Positions 51,647 to 60,671 of a DNA stretch of 64,000 nt are shown here, piece by piece. Made by a program: the position numbers and the translations under genes. Source of the DNA: Pseudomonadota bacterium. Its GTDB lineage: Bacteria; Pseudomonadota; Gammaproteobacteria; Burkholderiales; Burkholderiaceae_E. The notes under the pieces are model-generated. The model was not told where the DNA came from and made no database searches. It saw only the letters and a list, made by a program, of their open reading frames with translations. Position 1 is the first letter of the stretch. The number at the start of each line of letters is the position of its first letter. The stretch is taken from positions 62,001 through 126,000 of the forward strand of contig JAEWGX010000061.1 of NCBI GenBank assembly GCA_023388075.1. Direction: 5' to 3'.

Positions 51647-52982
51647 CGATCCGCAGGCCGGAGATCGGATGCAGGTCGGCACGCCCGAGGAGCTGGCCGC
51701 CGCCCGCGAGGCGCGCGGCATGAGCCAGGTCGACATCTCCCAGCGCATCAAGCTGCAGGTGAAGCAGGTGAAGGCGCTCGAGGAGGGTGACTGGGATGCG
51801 CTGCCGGGCCGTTCGTTCGTGCGCGGTGCGCTGCGCAGCTACGGCAAGCTGATCGACGTCGACGTCGGGCCGCTCCTGGAATCGGTTGGCGGCTTCGCCG
51901 AGCCGACCCAGGTGGAGGGCATCACGCCGCTCGATGCGCCGATCTCGCGGTCCTCCGGCCTCGGATTCAACGGTGGCGGCCGCGGCAGTCCGATCCTGTG
52001 GGTGATCGCCGGCCTGATCGGCGTCATCGCGCTGGTGCTGTACTTCGGATCCGATCGCGACGGCTCGGGCGCCGGTTCCTGGCTGCGGCCCGGCACGCAG
52101 GCGCCGGCCGATGCCGGCGATCCTGCCGCCTCGCAGCCCGGGGCGGACCCGCAGGGTGGCGCGAACGCGCCGGCACGGGGAGTCGATTCCCCCTCGAGCC
52201 AGGCGCCTTCCAGCGAGACGCCATCGAACGGCCCGTCGGCGGCTGCGGAGGCGATTGGCTCGTCGATGGCGCTCACGGTCTCGTCCGATCCGGCCCCGTC
52301 CAGCCCGGCCGGGTCCGGCCAGTCGAACGGCGCTGCGTCCCCCATCGGTACTGCGCCCGCCAAGAGTGCTGCGCCCGCCAACGGTGTTGCGCCTACCGAC
52401 GGCGCTGTGTCCTCCGCCGGCGCGGCGCCCGCGAACGGTTCGACGCCGTCGCAGGCCCCGGCGTCCTTGCCGCAACCGCTCTCCATGGAGGCGCCGCCCC
52501 CCGCCTGGTCGCCTCCGGTGGCACCGGCGCAGACCGCGGGCGTCGGCGGGCAGGCCTCTGCAGCCCCCGGCGCCGAAGACCTCGTGACGGCGTCACCGGC
52601 ACCGGTCGCGTCGCCATCGGCCGGCTCGGATGGCGCCGTCGCCACCTCGGAGACGGCGTCGCACGCCAGCGCACCGGCGAGCGACGGCGAGTCGGCGGCC
52701 CGGGGCAGCGACGCGGAGCCGCCGGCGACCGTGGACACGAAGGGCCTGATCCGCCTGCAGGCCGGCAGCCAGGACTCCTGGATCGAAGTGCGGCAGTCCG
52801 ACGGCACGGCCCTGCACAACGGGCTGGTGAAGGCCGGCGAATCGATCGAGATCAAGGGAACGCCGCCTTATCGGCTCGTCCTCGGCAACGCGTCGCACGT
52901 GTCGCTGACCTACGAGGGCAAGGCGCGCGACCTGGGCCCGCACATGCGCGCCAACAATATCGCGCGGCTGCAGTTGCGGTGA
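51639..52982 (+). CDS. rodZ: Cytoskeletal protein RodZ
   Basis: A cell-shape protein that links the MreB cytoskeleton to the membrane. The 447-aa protein has a Cro-type helix-turn-helix (about 15-75: AREARGMSQVDISQRIKLQ), a membrane helix (117-137), an Ala/Pro/Ser-rich periplasmic linker of about 230 residues, and a C-terminal DUF4115 domain (LQAGSQDSWIEVRQSDG). The linker is longer than usual and contains a hexapeptide tandem repeat. The start is GTG 51639 with GGGGGGA five bases upstream; ATG 51669 is an alternative. Confidence 0.9.
   Translation: MVDDPQAGDRMQVGTPEELAAAREARGMSQVDISQRIKLQVKQVKALEEGDWDALPGRSFVRGALRSYGKLIDVDVGPLLESVGGFAEPTQVEGITPLDAPISRSSGLGFNGGGRGSPILWVIAGLIGVIALVLYFGSDRDGSGAGSWLRPGTQAPADAGDPAASQPGADPQGGANAPARGVDSPSSQAPSSETPSNGPSAAAEAIGSSMALTVSSDPAPSSPAGSGQSNGAASPIGTAPAKSAAPANGVAPTDGAVSSAGAAPANGSTPSQAPASLPQPLSMEAPPPAWSPPVAPAQTAGVGGQASAAPGAEDLVTASPAPVASPSAGSDGAVATSETASHASAPASDGESAARGSDAEPPATVDTKGLIRLQAGSQDSWIEVRQSDGTALHNGLVKAGESIEIKGTPPYRLVLGNASHVSLTYEGKARDLGPHMRANNIARLQLR
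52350..52439 (+). repeat. Five 18-bp units encoding a hexapeptide in RodZ
   Basis: Five consecutive 18-bp units encode TAPAKS, AAPANG, VAPTDG, AVSSAG and AAPANG in the periplasmic linker of RodZ. The units differ at the DNA level, so the array is old or under protein-level selection. Confidence 0.65.
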
Positions 52983-52995
52983 CGGATACTGTCCC

Positions 52996-54297
52996 ATGAC
53001 CGAATCCTGCCGACCCATGCCCTACGGCCCGGCCGGACGGCGCCGCTCGCGCCAGGCGGTCGTGCGATCGGGTGGCCGCCGCGTGCTGATCGGGGGCGGC
53101 GCGCCGGTGGTGGTCCAGTCCATGACCAACACGGACACCGCGGATGCGATCCGCACCGCGATCCAGGTGAAGGAGCTGGCCCAGGCGGGCTCGGAGATCG
53201 TCCGCATCACGGTCAATACGCCACAGGCCGCGGCCGAGGTCCCGGCGATTCGCGCCCAGCTCGATCGCATGGGCGTGGACGTGCCGCTGGTGGGTGACTT
53301 CCACTACAACGGCCACAAGCTGCTCACCGAGTTTCCGGACTGCGCGGCTGCGCTGTCCAAGTACCGCATCAATCCCGGCAACGTCGGGACCAGCAAGCGG
53401 CGCGACGACAACTTTCGACAGATGATCGAAGTGGCATGCCGCCACGACAAGCCGGTGCGCATCGGCGTGAACTGGGGGTCGCTCGACCAGTCCGTGCTGG
53501 CGCGGCTGATGGACGAGAACTCGCGCCGGCCGGCGCCCTGGTCCGCGCAGGAGGTGATGCGCGAGGCGCTGGTCACTTCCGCGATCGACAGCGCGCGGGA
53601 GGCCGAGGCGCTCGGACTGCGCGGCGACGCCATCGTCCTGTCGGCGAAGGTGTCCAACGTGCAGGACGTGGTCGCGGTCTATCGCGAGCTCGCCCGCCGC
53701 TGCGACTATCCGCTGCATGTCGGCCTGACCGAGGCGGGCATGGGCAGCAAGGGTATCGTGGCCTCCACCGCCGCCATGGCGCTGCTCCTGCAGGAGGGCA
53801 TCGGCGACACCATCCGCATCTCGCTCACGCCGGAGCCCGGCGGGGACCGCACGCGGGAGGTGGTCGTGGCGCAGGAGATCCTCCAGACGATGGGCCTGCG
53901 CGCCTTCGCCCCGATGGTGGTGGCGTGCCCGGGGTGCGGGCGCACCAGCAGCACCTACTTCCAGGAGCTCGCGGACCGCATCCAGCGCTACCTGCGCGAG
54001 CAGATGCCGACCTGGAAGCGCGAGTATCCGGGCGTGGAGACGATGCAGGTCGCGGTCATGGGCTGCATCGTGAACGGACCCGGCGAGTCGCGCCACGCCG
54101 ACATCGGTATCTCGCTGCCGGGGGCGGACGAGGCGCCGGTCGCCCCGGTCTTCATCGACGGGGAACGCAACGTGACGCTCAAGGGCGCCCGGATCGCCGA
54201 GGAGTTCCAGGCGATCGTCGACGATTACGTCCGGCGGCGCTACGGCGCCGCGGCGGCGGCCGGGGACGCCGCGGCCGCGACGCAAGACGTCGATTGA
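52996..54297 (+). CDS. ispG: 4-hydroxy-3-methylbut-2-en-1-yl diphosphate synthase
   Basis: The iron-sulfur enzyme of the penultimate MEP-pathway step for isoprenoids. The 433-aa protein has VVVQSMTNTDTAD, VPLVGDFHYNGHKLL, KYRINPGNVG, and cluster ligands in CPGCGRTS and GCIVNGPGES. The order rodZ-ispG-hisS is standard. It starts 13 bp after rodZ. Confidence 0.95.
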   Translation: MTESCRPMPYGPAGRRRSRQAVVRSGGRRVLIGGGAPVVVQSMTNTDTADAIRTAIQVKELAQAGSEIVRITVNTPQAAAEVPAIRAQLDRMGVDVPLVGDFHYNGHKLLTEFPDCAAALSKYRINPGNVGTSKRRDDNFRQMIEVACRHDKPVRIGVNWGSLDQSVLARLMDENSRRPAPWSAQEVMREALVTSAIDSAREAEALGLRGDAIVLSAKVSNVQDVVAVYRELARRCDYPLHVGLTEAGMGSKGIVASTAAMALLLQEGIGDTIRISLTPEPGGDRTREVVVAQEILQTMGLRAFAPMVVACPGCGRTSSTYFQELADRIQRYLREQMPTWKREYPGVETMQVAVMGCIVNGPGESRHADIGISLPGADEAPVAPVFIDGERNVTLKGARIAEEFQAIVDDYVRRRYGAAAAAGDAAAATQDVD

Positions 54298-54388
54298 GGG
54301 CCGTGTCGCCGCGTGTCCGGTTCGCGCCGCCGCCGCGGGGCGGCGAAATTCCGACGAGTCGTGCAAACCAGGAATCGATGGTAACGAG

Positions 54389-55705
54389 ATGGCTGTGACG
54401 CGATTGGCAGGCGTGAAGGGCATGAACGACATCCTGCCGGCGGAGGCGGGACGCTGGGAGCGACTGGAGGAAACTGTCGCGGCCTGGGCGCGCAGCTACG
54501 GTTACCAGCGCATCCGCACGCCGATCGTCGAGCCCACCGCGCTCTTCGCGCGCGGCCTCGGCCAGGTCACCGACATCGTCGAGAAGGAGATGTACTCCTT
54601 CGAGGACGCGCTGAACGGCGAGCACCTGACCCTTCGGCCGGAGATGACCGCCGGCGTGGTGCGCGCGGTGATCGAGCACAACCTCCTGCACGACGGACCG
54701 AAGCGGCTCTGGTACTTCGGGCCGATGTTCCGCCATGAGCGTCCGCAGCGCGGCCGCTACCGCCAGTTCCACCAGGTGGGCATCGAGGCGCTCGGCTTCG
54801 CCGGCCCCGACGTGGACGTGGAGGTGATCGCCATGTGCCAGCGGCTGTGGGACGACCTCGACCTGAAGGACTTGCGCCTCCAGGTCAACTCCATCGGCGA
54901 CGCGGCCGAGCGCGCGCGGCACCGCCAGGATCTGGTGGACTACTTCTCCCGGCACGAGCAGGCGCTCGATGCCGACAGCCGCCGACGGCTGCAGTCCAAT
55001 CCGCTGCGCATCCTCGACAGCAAGAATCCGGCGATGCAGTCGCTGATCGAGGCGGCGCCGCGGCTGCTCGACTATCTCGACGGCGCCTCGCGCGAGCACT
55101 TCGAGGGCGTGCGCGCCGGCCTTGCCGATCTCGGCATCCCCGCGGAAGTGAACCCGCGGCTGGTGCGCGGCATGGACTACTACAATCGCACCGTCTTCGA
55201 GTGGGTGACGGACAAGCTGGGTGCCCAGGCCACCGTCTGCGGCGGCGGCCGCTACGATCCGCTCGTGGAGATGCTCGGTGGCAAGCCCGCCCCGGCGTGC
55301 GGCTTCGCGATCGGGGTGGAGCGGTTGCTGGACCTGTGCGTGCAGGCCGGCAGCCTGGAGTCGCCGGCCGCGGTGGACGTCTACGTGGTCAGCAGCGGCG
55401 CGGGCACCACTTCCATGGCGCTGCGGGCATCCGAGCAGCTCCGCTCGGCCGGCTTCGACGTGCTGATGCACGCCGGCGGCGGCAGCTTCAAGTCGCAGTT
55501 CCGGCGCGCCGACGCGAGCGGCGCCAGGATCGCGCTGGTGATCGGCGAGGACGAGCTCGCCCGCGGCGAGCTCGGCGTCAAGCGGCTGCGCGCGGGCGCG
55601 GACCCGCAAGGGCGGGGCGGCGCGCCGGACAAGGGCGCGCAGGAGTCGGTGCCGGTGGACCGGCTGGTGGATACTGTCGCCGGGCTGCTGCTCGGCGAGG
55701 ACTGA
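54389..55705 (+). CDS. hisS: Histidyl-tRNA synthetase
   Basis: Charges tRNA-His. The 438-aa class II synthetase shows motif 1 (RTPIVEPTALFARGLG), motif 2 (FRHERPQRGRYRQFHQVG), the histidine-binding loop (LVRGMDYYNRTVFEW) and motif 3 (CGFAIGVERLLDL), then an anticodon-binding domain. A paralogue without the charging role, hisZ, is at 63197. The 91-bp gap after ispG holds a GC-rich imperfect hairpin. Confidence 0.97.
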   Translation: MAVTRLAGVKGMNDILPAEAGRWERLEETVAAWARSYGYQRIRTPIVEPTALFARGLGQVTDIVEKEMYSFEDALNGEHLTLRPEMTAGVVRAVIEHNLLHDGPKRLWYFGPMFRHERPQRGRYRQFHQVGIEALGFAGPDVDVEVIAMCQRLWDDLDLKDLRLQVNSIGDAAERARHRQDLVDYFSRHEQALDADSRRRLQSNPLRILDSKNPAMQSLIEAAPRLLDYLDGASREHFEGVRAGLADLGIPAEVNPRLVRGMDYYNRTVFEWVTDKLGAQATVCGGGRYDPLVEMLGGKPAPACGFAIGVERLLDLCVQAGSLESPAAVDVYVVSSGAGTTSMALRASEQLRSAGFDVLMHAGGGSFKSQFRRADASGARIALVIGEDELARGELGVKRLRAGADPQGRGGAPDKGAQESVPVDRLVDTVAGLLLGED

Positions 55706-55729
55706 CGGACAGGAGGCCGGGAACGGCAA

Positions 55730-56365
55730 ATGGCATACGACCTGCAGGAACAGGAACAGCTCGAGGCGATCAAGGCCTTCTGGGCAAAGTACGGTACGGC
55801 GATCCTCGCCGCCTTGACGGTGGCGCTGCTCATCGTGGCCGGGACCCGTGGCTGGGCCTGGTACCAGGCGCGCCAGTCCAACGCCGCTGCCGGCGTCTAT
55901 GCCGAGCTGGTGGACGCGGTGCAGCGCCGGAGCATCGAGCAGGTGAAGCAGCGCTCCGAGGATATCCTCAAGGAGTACGGCAGCACCGCCTACGGACCGA
56001 TGGCCGCCCTGACGGCGGCCCGCGCCTACGCCGATGCGAAGGATGCGGCGGGCGCCAAGGGCGCCCTGCAGTGGGTGATCGACAATGCCGACGATGCGGA
56101 GTACCAGCAGCTTGCACGGCTTCGTCTCGCGGGCCTGCTGCTCGATGAGAAGGAGTACGACGCCGCGCTTGCCGTTATCGCGCCGGGCAGCGTCGGCAAG
56201 CCCGGCGCCGAGATGGCCGGCGCGATCGCGGACCGGCGTGGCGACATCCTGTTCGCCAAGGGCGACCGCGAGGCTGCCAGGGCCGAGTACGACAACGCGC
56301 TCTCCACGCTGCCGGCCAATTCGGCGTTGCGGCAGCTCGTCCAGCTGAAGCTCGATGCGCTGTAG
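55730..56365 (+). CDS. YfgM-like TPR membrane protein
   Basis: A 211-aa protein with a short cytoplasmic N-terminus (YDLQEQEQLEAIKAFWAKYG), one membrane helix (about 22-39) and a periplasmic region of TPR-like repeats. In E. coli YfgM sits between hisS and bamB, as here, and is an ancillary SecYEG translocon subunit that works with periplasmic chaperones. The assignment rests on topology, N-terminal motif and synteny. Confidence 0.87.
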   Translation: MAYDLQEQEQLEAIKAFWAKYGTAILAALTVALLIVAGTRGWAWYQARQSNAAAGVYAELVDAVQRRSIEQVKQRSEDILKEYGSTAYGPMAALTAARAYADAKDAAGAKGALQWVIDNADDAEYQQLARLRLAGLLLDEKEYDAALAVIAPGSVGKPGAEMAGAIADRRGDILFAKGDREAARAEYDNALSTLPANSALRQLVQLKLDAL

Positions 56366-56405
56366 TCGGTGGTCGCATGCGCCCGCCGCCACTCCTTGGC
56401 GGGGG

Positions 56406-57536
56406 ATGGCCGGTGCCGCGCGTCGGTTCGCGATGCTCGCCCTGGTGCTGGGGCTGTCCGGATGCGCCCTCTTCGGCGGCTCGAAGCCGGAGCCGCCACC
56501 CTATCCGACACCGCAGCAGGACCGTGAGTACCGGCCGGCCTGGACGACGGGCTCGCTCGGCCGGGCACGCCCCGGGTTCACCCCGGCGGTCACCCGTGAC
56601 GCCATCTGGGTGGCCTCCGCCGGGGGCGAGGTCCATCGGCTCTCCCGCGAGACCGGCCGTGTGGAGCTCGAGGTCGACCTCGACGTGGCGCTTGGCGCGG
56701 GCGTCGGCAGCGACGGGTCGCTGGTCGCGGTCGCCTCGCGCGACGGCGACGTGATCGTCCTGGACGAGAGCGGGCGCCGGCGCTGGTCGACGCCGCTCAA
56801 GGGCGAGATCGTCACCGCCCCCCTGGTGTCCGAGAGCGCCGTGGTGGTACGCACCATGGATGGGCGGATCGTGGCGCTCGACCGCGACGGCGGCTCGATC
56901 AAGTGGACGTTCCAGCGGCCGATGCCGGCGCTGGTGTTGCGCCAGAGCGCTCCGATGGTGGTGCGCGAGGACATCGCCTTCGTCGGCCTGCCCGGCGCGC
57001 GCGTGATGGCGCTGGACCTGCGCCTCGGCGCGCCACGCTGGGAGACGGTCATCGCCACGCCGCGTGGCGCGACGGAGCTGGAGCGGCTGGTCGACATCGT
57101 CGGCGCGCCGGCGCTGGGCTTTCGCGAGGTCTGCGCGGTGGCCTACCAGGGCAAGCTCGCCTGCCTGGACACGCGCGACGGCCGCGTGCTGTGGAGCCGC
57201 GACATCTCTTCGGCCAGCGGACTCGCGCTCGCCGAGGAGACAGTGGTGACGGTGGACGCCAGCGACGTCGTCCAGGCGGTGCGCGAATCCGGCGATGCCG
57301 TCTGGAAGCAGGACGGCTACGTCCGTCGCGGCTTCAGCGCGCCGGTCATCGTGGACGACCGGGTGCTCTTCGCCGACCGCTTCGGCAGCCTGGTGGTGCT
57401 GTCGCTTGCCGACGGCTCGACCCTGGGCCGTCTCTCGCTCGATGGCGGCAATGCCACGGGCCCACCGGTGGTGGACGACGACGTGGCCTACGTCCAGACG
57501 GTCGGCGGCACCCTGGTCGCGGTTCCGTTCCGGTAG
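56406..57536 (+). CDS. bamB: Outer membrane assembly lipoprotein BamB
   Basis: The beta-propeller lipoprotein of the BAM complex that inserts outer-membrane proteins. The 376-aa protein has a lipobox LSGC (C20) and repeated PQQ-like blades (GSDGSLVAVASRDGDVIVLD; VGLPGARVMALDLRLG). The ATG at 56406 gives a normal signal peptide; an in-frame start at 56355 would overlap yfgM. It lies between yfgM and der, as in most beta- and gammaproteobacteria. Confidence 0.93.
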   Translation: MAGAARRFAMLALVLGLSGCALFGGSKPEPPPYPTPQQDREYRPAWTTGSLGRARPGFTPAVTRDAIWVASAGGEVHRLSRETGRVELEVDLDVALGAGVGSDGSLVAVASRDGDVIVLDESGRRRWSTPLKGEIVTAPLVSESAVVVRTMDGRIVALDRDGGSIKWTFQRPMPALVLRQSAPMVVREDIAFVGLPGARVMALDLRLGAPRWETVIATPRGATELERLVDIVGAPALGFREVCAVAYQGKLACLDTRDGRVLWSRDISSASGLALAEETVVTVDASDVVQAVRESGDAVWKQDGYVRRGFSAPVIVDDRVLFADRFGSLVVLSLADGSTLGRLSLDGGNATGPPVVDDDVAYVQTVGGTLVAVPFR

Positions 57537-57547
57537 GAACGCGCCGG

Positions 57548-58957
57548 ATGACCCAACGCGTTCCGGTCATCGCCCTGGTCGGGCGACCCAACGTGGGCAA
57601 GTCCACGCTGTTCAACCGGCTGACCCGTTCGCGCCAGGCACTGGTCGCGGACATCCCGGGGCTGACCCGCGATCGGCACTACGCCTCCTGCACGCTGGGC
57701 GACCGGCGCTACGTGCTGATCGACACCGGGGGCTTCGAGCCGGTGGCTGCCACGGGTGTCGCCGCCGAGATGGCGCGCCAGACCCGCCAGGCCGTGATCG
57801 AGGCCGACCTGGTCGTCTTCGTCGTCGACGGCCGCCAGGGGCTCACCCCGCGGGACCAGGACATCGCCAACGAGCTGCGCCGCGCCGCCCGGCTGGTCCG
57901 GGTCGCCGTCAACAAGGCCGAAGGCCAGCCCACCGCCCTGGTGGCGGCCGAGTTCCATTCATTGGGGCTCGGGGCGCCGGCCGCGATCTCGGCGGCGCAC
58001 GGAGAGGGGGTCACGGACTTCATCGAGGAATGTCTCGACGCCGTGGCCGCCGCCGACGGGGCGGCGCCACCCGCGGAAGCCGGTCCGGGCGGCGAGGCGG
58101 CCGGCCCGACCGCCACGGACGAGGAGGGCGAGCGGCCGATCCGCGTCGCCGTGGTGGGCCGTCCCAACAGCGGCAAGTCGACGCTCATCAACGCGCTCCT
58201 CGGCGAGGAGCGGCTGATCGCGTTCGATACGCCCGGCACCACGCGCGACTCGATCGAGGTGGACTTCAGCTTCGAGGAGCGGCCCTACGTGCTGATCGAC
58301 ACCGCTGGCATCCGCCGGCGCGGCAAGGTGCACGAGGTGATCGAGAAGTTCTCGGTGGTGAAGACGCTGCAGGCGATCGAGGACTGCAACGTCTGCATCC
58401 TGATGATCGACGCGGTCGAGGGCGTATCGGAGCAGGACGCGAGCATCGCCAGCTACATCCTCGAGGCCGGCCGGGCGCTGGTGGTGGCGCTCAACAAGTG
58501 GGATGCGGTGCCGCAGGAGGATCGGGCGTGGGTGGAGCAGGAGTTCGGCCGCAAGCTGCACTTCCTCTCCTTTGCCCGCATGCACGCCATCTCGGCGCTG
58601 AAGCGCCGTTCCCTGCGCACCCTGATGCGCTCCGTGACCGCCGCCCATGCCGCGGCCACGAGCAAGCTGTCCACGCCGAAGCTCACGCGCCTGCTGCAGG
58701 CGGCGGTGCTGCACCAGCCGCCGCCGCGCAGCGGACCGGTGCGCCCCAAGCTGCGCTACGCGCACCAGGGGGGGCAGAACCCGCCCATCATCGTGATCCA
58801 CGGCAGCGCGCTCGGCAAGGTGAGCGAGGCCTACAAGCGCTTCCTGGAAGGCTGGTTTCGCGAGCGCCTCGGGCTCGCGGGAACGCCCCTGCGCATCGAG
58901 CTGCGCAGCGGCGCGAACCCGTTCGCGCCGCATCGGCCCGGACGGCCGACCCGTTAG
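57548..58957 (+). CDS. der: Ribosome-associated GTPase Der (EngA)
   Basis: An essential GTPase with two G domains, needed for 50S assembly. The 469-aa protein has G1 motifs GRPNVGKST and GRPNSGKST, two DTxG motifs (DTGGF, DTAGI), NKAEG and NKWD as G4 motifs, and a C-terminal KH-like domain. The Glu in the first NKxE is a known variant in this group. It begins 11 bp after bamB. Confidence 0.96.
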   Translation: MTQRVPVIALVGRPNVGKSTLFNRLTRSRQALVADIPGLTRDRHYASCTLGDRRYVLIDTGGFEPVAATGVAAEMARQTRQAVIEADLVVFVVDGRQGLTPRDQDIANELRRAARLVRVAVNKAEGQPTALVAAEFHSLGLGAPAAISAAHGEGVTDFIEECLDAVAAADGAAPPAEAGPGGEAAGPTATDEEGERPIRVAVVGRPNSGKSTLINALLGEERLIAFDTPGTTRDSIEVDFSFEERPYVLIDTAGIRRRGKVHEVIEKFSVVKTLQAIEDCNVCILMIDAVEGVSEQDASIASYILEAGRALVVALNKWDAVPQEDRAWVEQEFGRKLHFLSFARMHAISALKRRSLRTLMRSVTAAHAAATSKLSTPKLTRLLQAAVLHQPPPRSGPVRPKLRYAHQGGQNPPIIVIHGSALGKVSEAYKRFLEGWFRERLGLAGTPLRIELRSGANPFAPHRPGRPTR

Positions 58958-59103
58958 CATGGTCCGAGGCATTTCGGGTACAGTGGGGATCACGGATCTG
59001 GCACCCGCGCACCGCTCGAGCGCCCCGGCGGCGGGCGGCTCACGGGATCCCAGGTTGAAAAGACCAGACGCGCCCCAAGAATAGAGAACATAACGGAGCC
59101 GCC

Positions 59104-59340
59104 ATGAGCAACAAAGGGCAACTGCTGCAGGATCCCTTCCTGAATCTTCTCAGACGGGAACACGTGCCCGTATCCATTTACCTGGTCAACGGCATCAAGC
59201 TGCAGGGCCAGATCGAATCGTTCGACCAGTATGTCGTCTTGCTGCGCAACACCGTGACGCAGATGGTCTACAAGCATGCCATCTCGACGGTCGTGCCCTC
59301 GCGCGCGGTGGACTTCCACCAAGAGAGCCCGGAGAGCTGA
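59104..59340 (+). CDS. hfq: RNA chaperone Hfq
   Basis: The Sm-like hexamer that pairs small RNAs with mRNAs. The 78-aa protein is close to the consensus: LLQDPFLNLLRREHVPVSIY and the Sm2 motif YKHAISTVVPSR. The short acidic tail (ESPES) is typical of betaproteobacteria. The ATG has CGGAG upstream. A 146-bp gap after der probably contains its promoter. hflX follows, as usual. Confidence 0.97.
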   Translation: MSNKGQLLQDPFLNLLRREHVPVSIYLVNGIKLQGQIESFDQYVVLLRNTVTQMVYKHAISTVVPSRAVDFHQESPES

Positions 59341-59402
59341 ACACAACCACCACTCCCGCCAGCGGCCATCAAGCCCATGCGGCTGCCGCAACATCCGTCG
59401 CA

Positions 59403-60587
59403 TTGCTCGCCGTCGCGCTGAACGGCGCGCGCCTGGATGCGGATCACCTGGACGAGCTCGATGCGCTCGTCCGCTCCGCCGGCCTGACGCCGGTCACCCG
59501 CGAGGTGCTGCGGCGCCCGCGCCCGGATCCCGCCCTCTTCATCGGTCGCGGCGCCGCCGAGCGGCTCGGCGAGAAGTTCCGCGAGCAGGGCATCTCGCTG
59601 GTGGTGTTCGATCACCCCATCAGCGCGGTCCAGCAGCGCAACCTCGAACGGCTCTGGAACCTGCGGGTGTCCGAGCGCACCGAGCTCATCATCGACATCT
59701 TCTCCCAGCGTGCCCGCAGCAACGAGGGCAAGCTGCAGGTGGAGCTCGCGCAGCTCCAGCACCAGTCCTCGCGCCTGGTGCGCATGTGGTCGCACCTGGA
59801 GCGGCAGCGCGGCGGGATCGGCCTGCGCGGCGGCCCCGGCGAGACCCAGCTCGAGCTCGACCGCCGCATGATCGAGGACAAGATCCGGCGGCTGCGGGTC
59901 CGCCTCGGCAAGGTGGAGCGCCAGCGCCGCACGCGGCGCCGCGCACGCCAGCGCTCCGGTGCGCTTCGCGTCTCGCTGATCGGGTACACCAACGCCGGCA
60001 AGTCGACGCTGTTCAACCGGTTGACCGGCGCCGGAGCGCTGGCGGTGGACCAGCTCTTCGCGACCCTGGATCCGCTCACGCGCAGGCTGCGGCTCGACGG
60101 CGGCGCCGAGATCGTGGTGTCCGACACCGTCGGCTTCATCCGGGACCTGCCGCATGGCCTGGTGGCCGCCTTCCGTGCCACGCTGGAGGAAACCGCGGAA
60201 GCGGACCTGCTGCTGCACGTCGTGGACGCGAGCTCGCCGGACCGGGACGCGCAGATCGCCTCGGTCAACGCGGTCCTCGCGGAGATCGGCGCGGGTGACG
60301 TGGAGCAGGTCATGGTCTTCAACAAGGTCGACCTGACCGCCGCGGAGTCGGGGCCGCGCAATGGCGCCTATGGTAGGATCGCGGGCTTGGCGCTCAGCGC
60401 CCGGACCGGTGCCGGGGTGGCGGAACTTCGGCAGTTGCTGATGGATCGGGCGCGGCCGCAAGTCCCTGTGCCAGGGGATGCCGACGGTGTCCTGGCCACG
60501 GCGGATACGGCTGGCGTCCTCCCGGATGCCCGCTGGCTGCCGGCGGCGGACCGGTCGGCCGAGGTGCCGGGCAAGGTCGCCGGATAA
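59403..60587 (+). CDS. hflX: GTPase HflX
   Basis: A ribosome-binding GTPase that splits stalled ribosomes under stress. The 394-aa protein has the HflX-specific LERQRGGIGLRGGPGETQLE, G1 GYTNAGKST, G3 DTVGF and G4 NKVD. The only near-cognate start in the frame is TTG at 59403, without a clear ribosome-binding site; the family N-terminus fits this point. The C-terminal part is shorter and less conserved. Confidence 0.93.
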   Translation: MLAVALNGARLDADHLDELDALVRSAGLTPVTREVLRRPRPDPALFIGRGAAERLGEKFREQGISLVVFDHPISAVQQRNLERLWNLRVSERTELIIDIFSQRARSNEGKLQVELAQLQHQSSRLVRMWSHLERQRGGIGLRGGPGETQLELDRRMIEDKIRRLRVRLGKVERQRRTRRRARQRSGALRVSLIGYTNAGKSTLFNRLTGAGALAVDQLFATLDPLTRRLRLDGGAEIVVSDTVGFIRDLPHGLVAAFRATLEETAEADLLLHVVDASSPDRDAQIASVNAVLAEIGAGDVEQVMVFNKVDLTAAESGPRNGAYGRIAGLALSARTGAGVAELRQLLMDRARPQVPVPGDADGVLATADTAGVLPDARWLPAADRSAEVPGKVAG

Positions 60588-60671
60588 ACCAAGACGGTCG
60601 GCGCTGCCGGCGCAGTCGCCAGGGTCGGTCCCGTCGCCGTCCTGAATCGAATCCTGACGCGAACTCCTGAA

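Noticed and set aside
57548..58957. Glu in the first G4 motif (NKAE) of Der as a broken GTPase site
   Set aside because: This variant is common in Der of related bacteria, and the second G domain has a standard NKWD.
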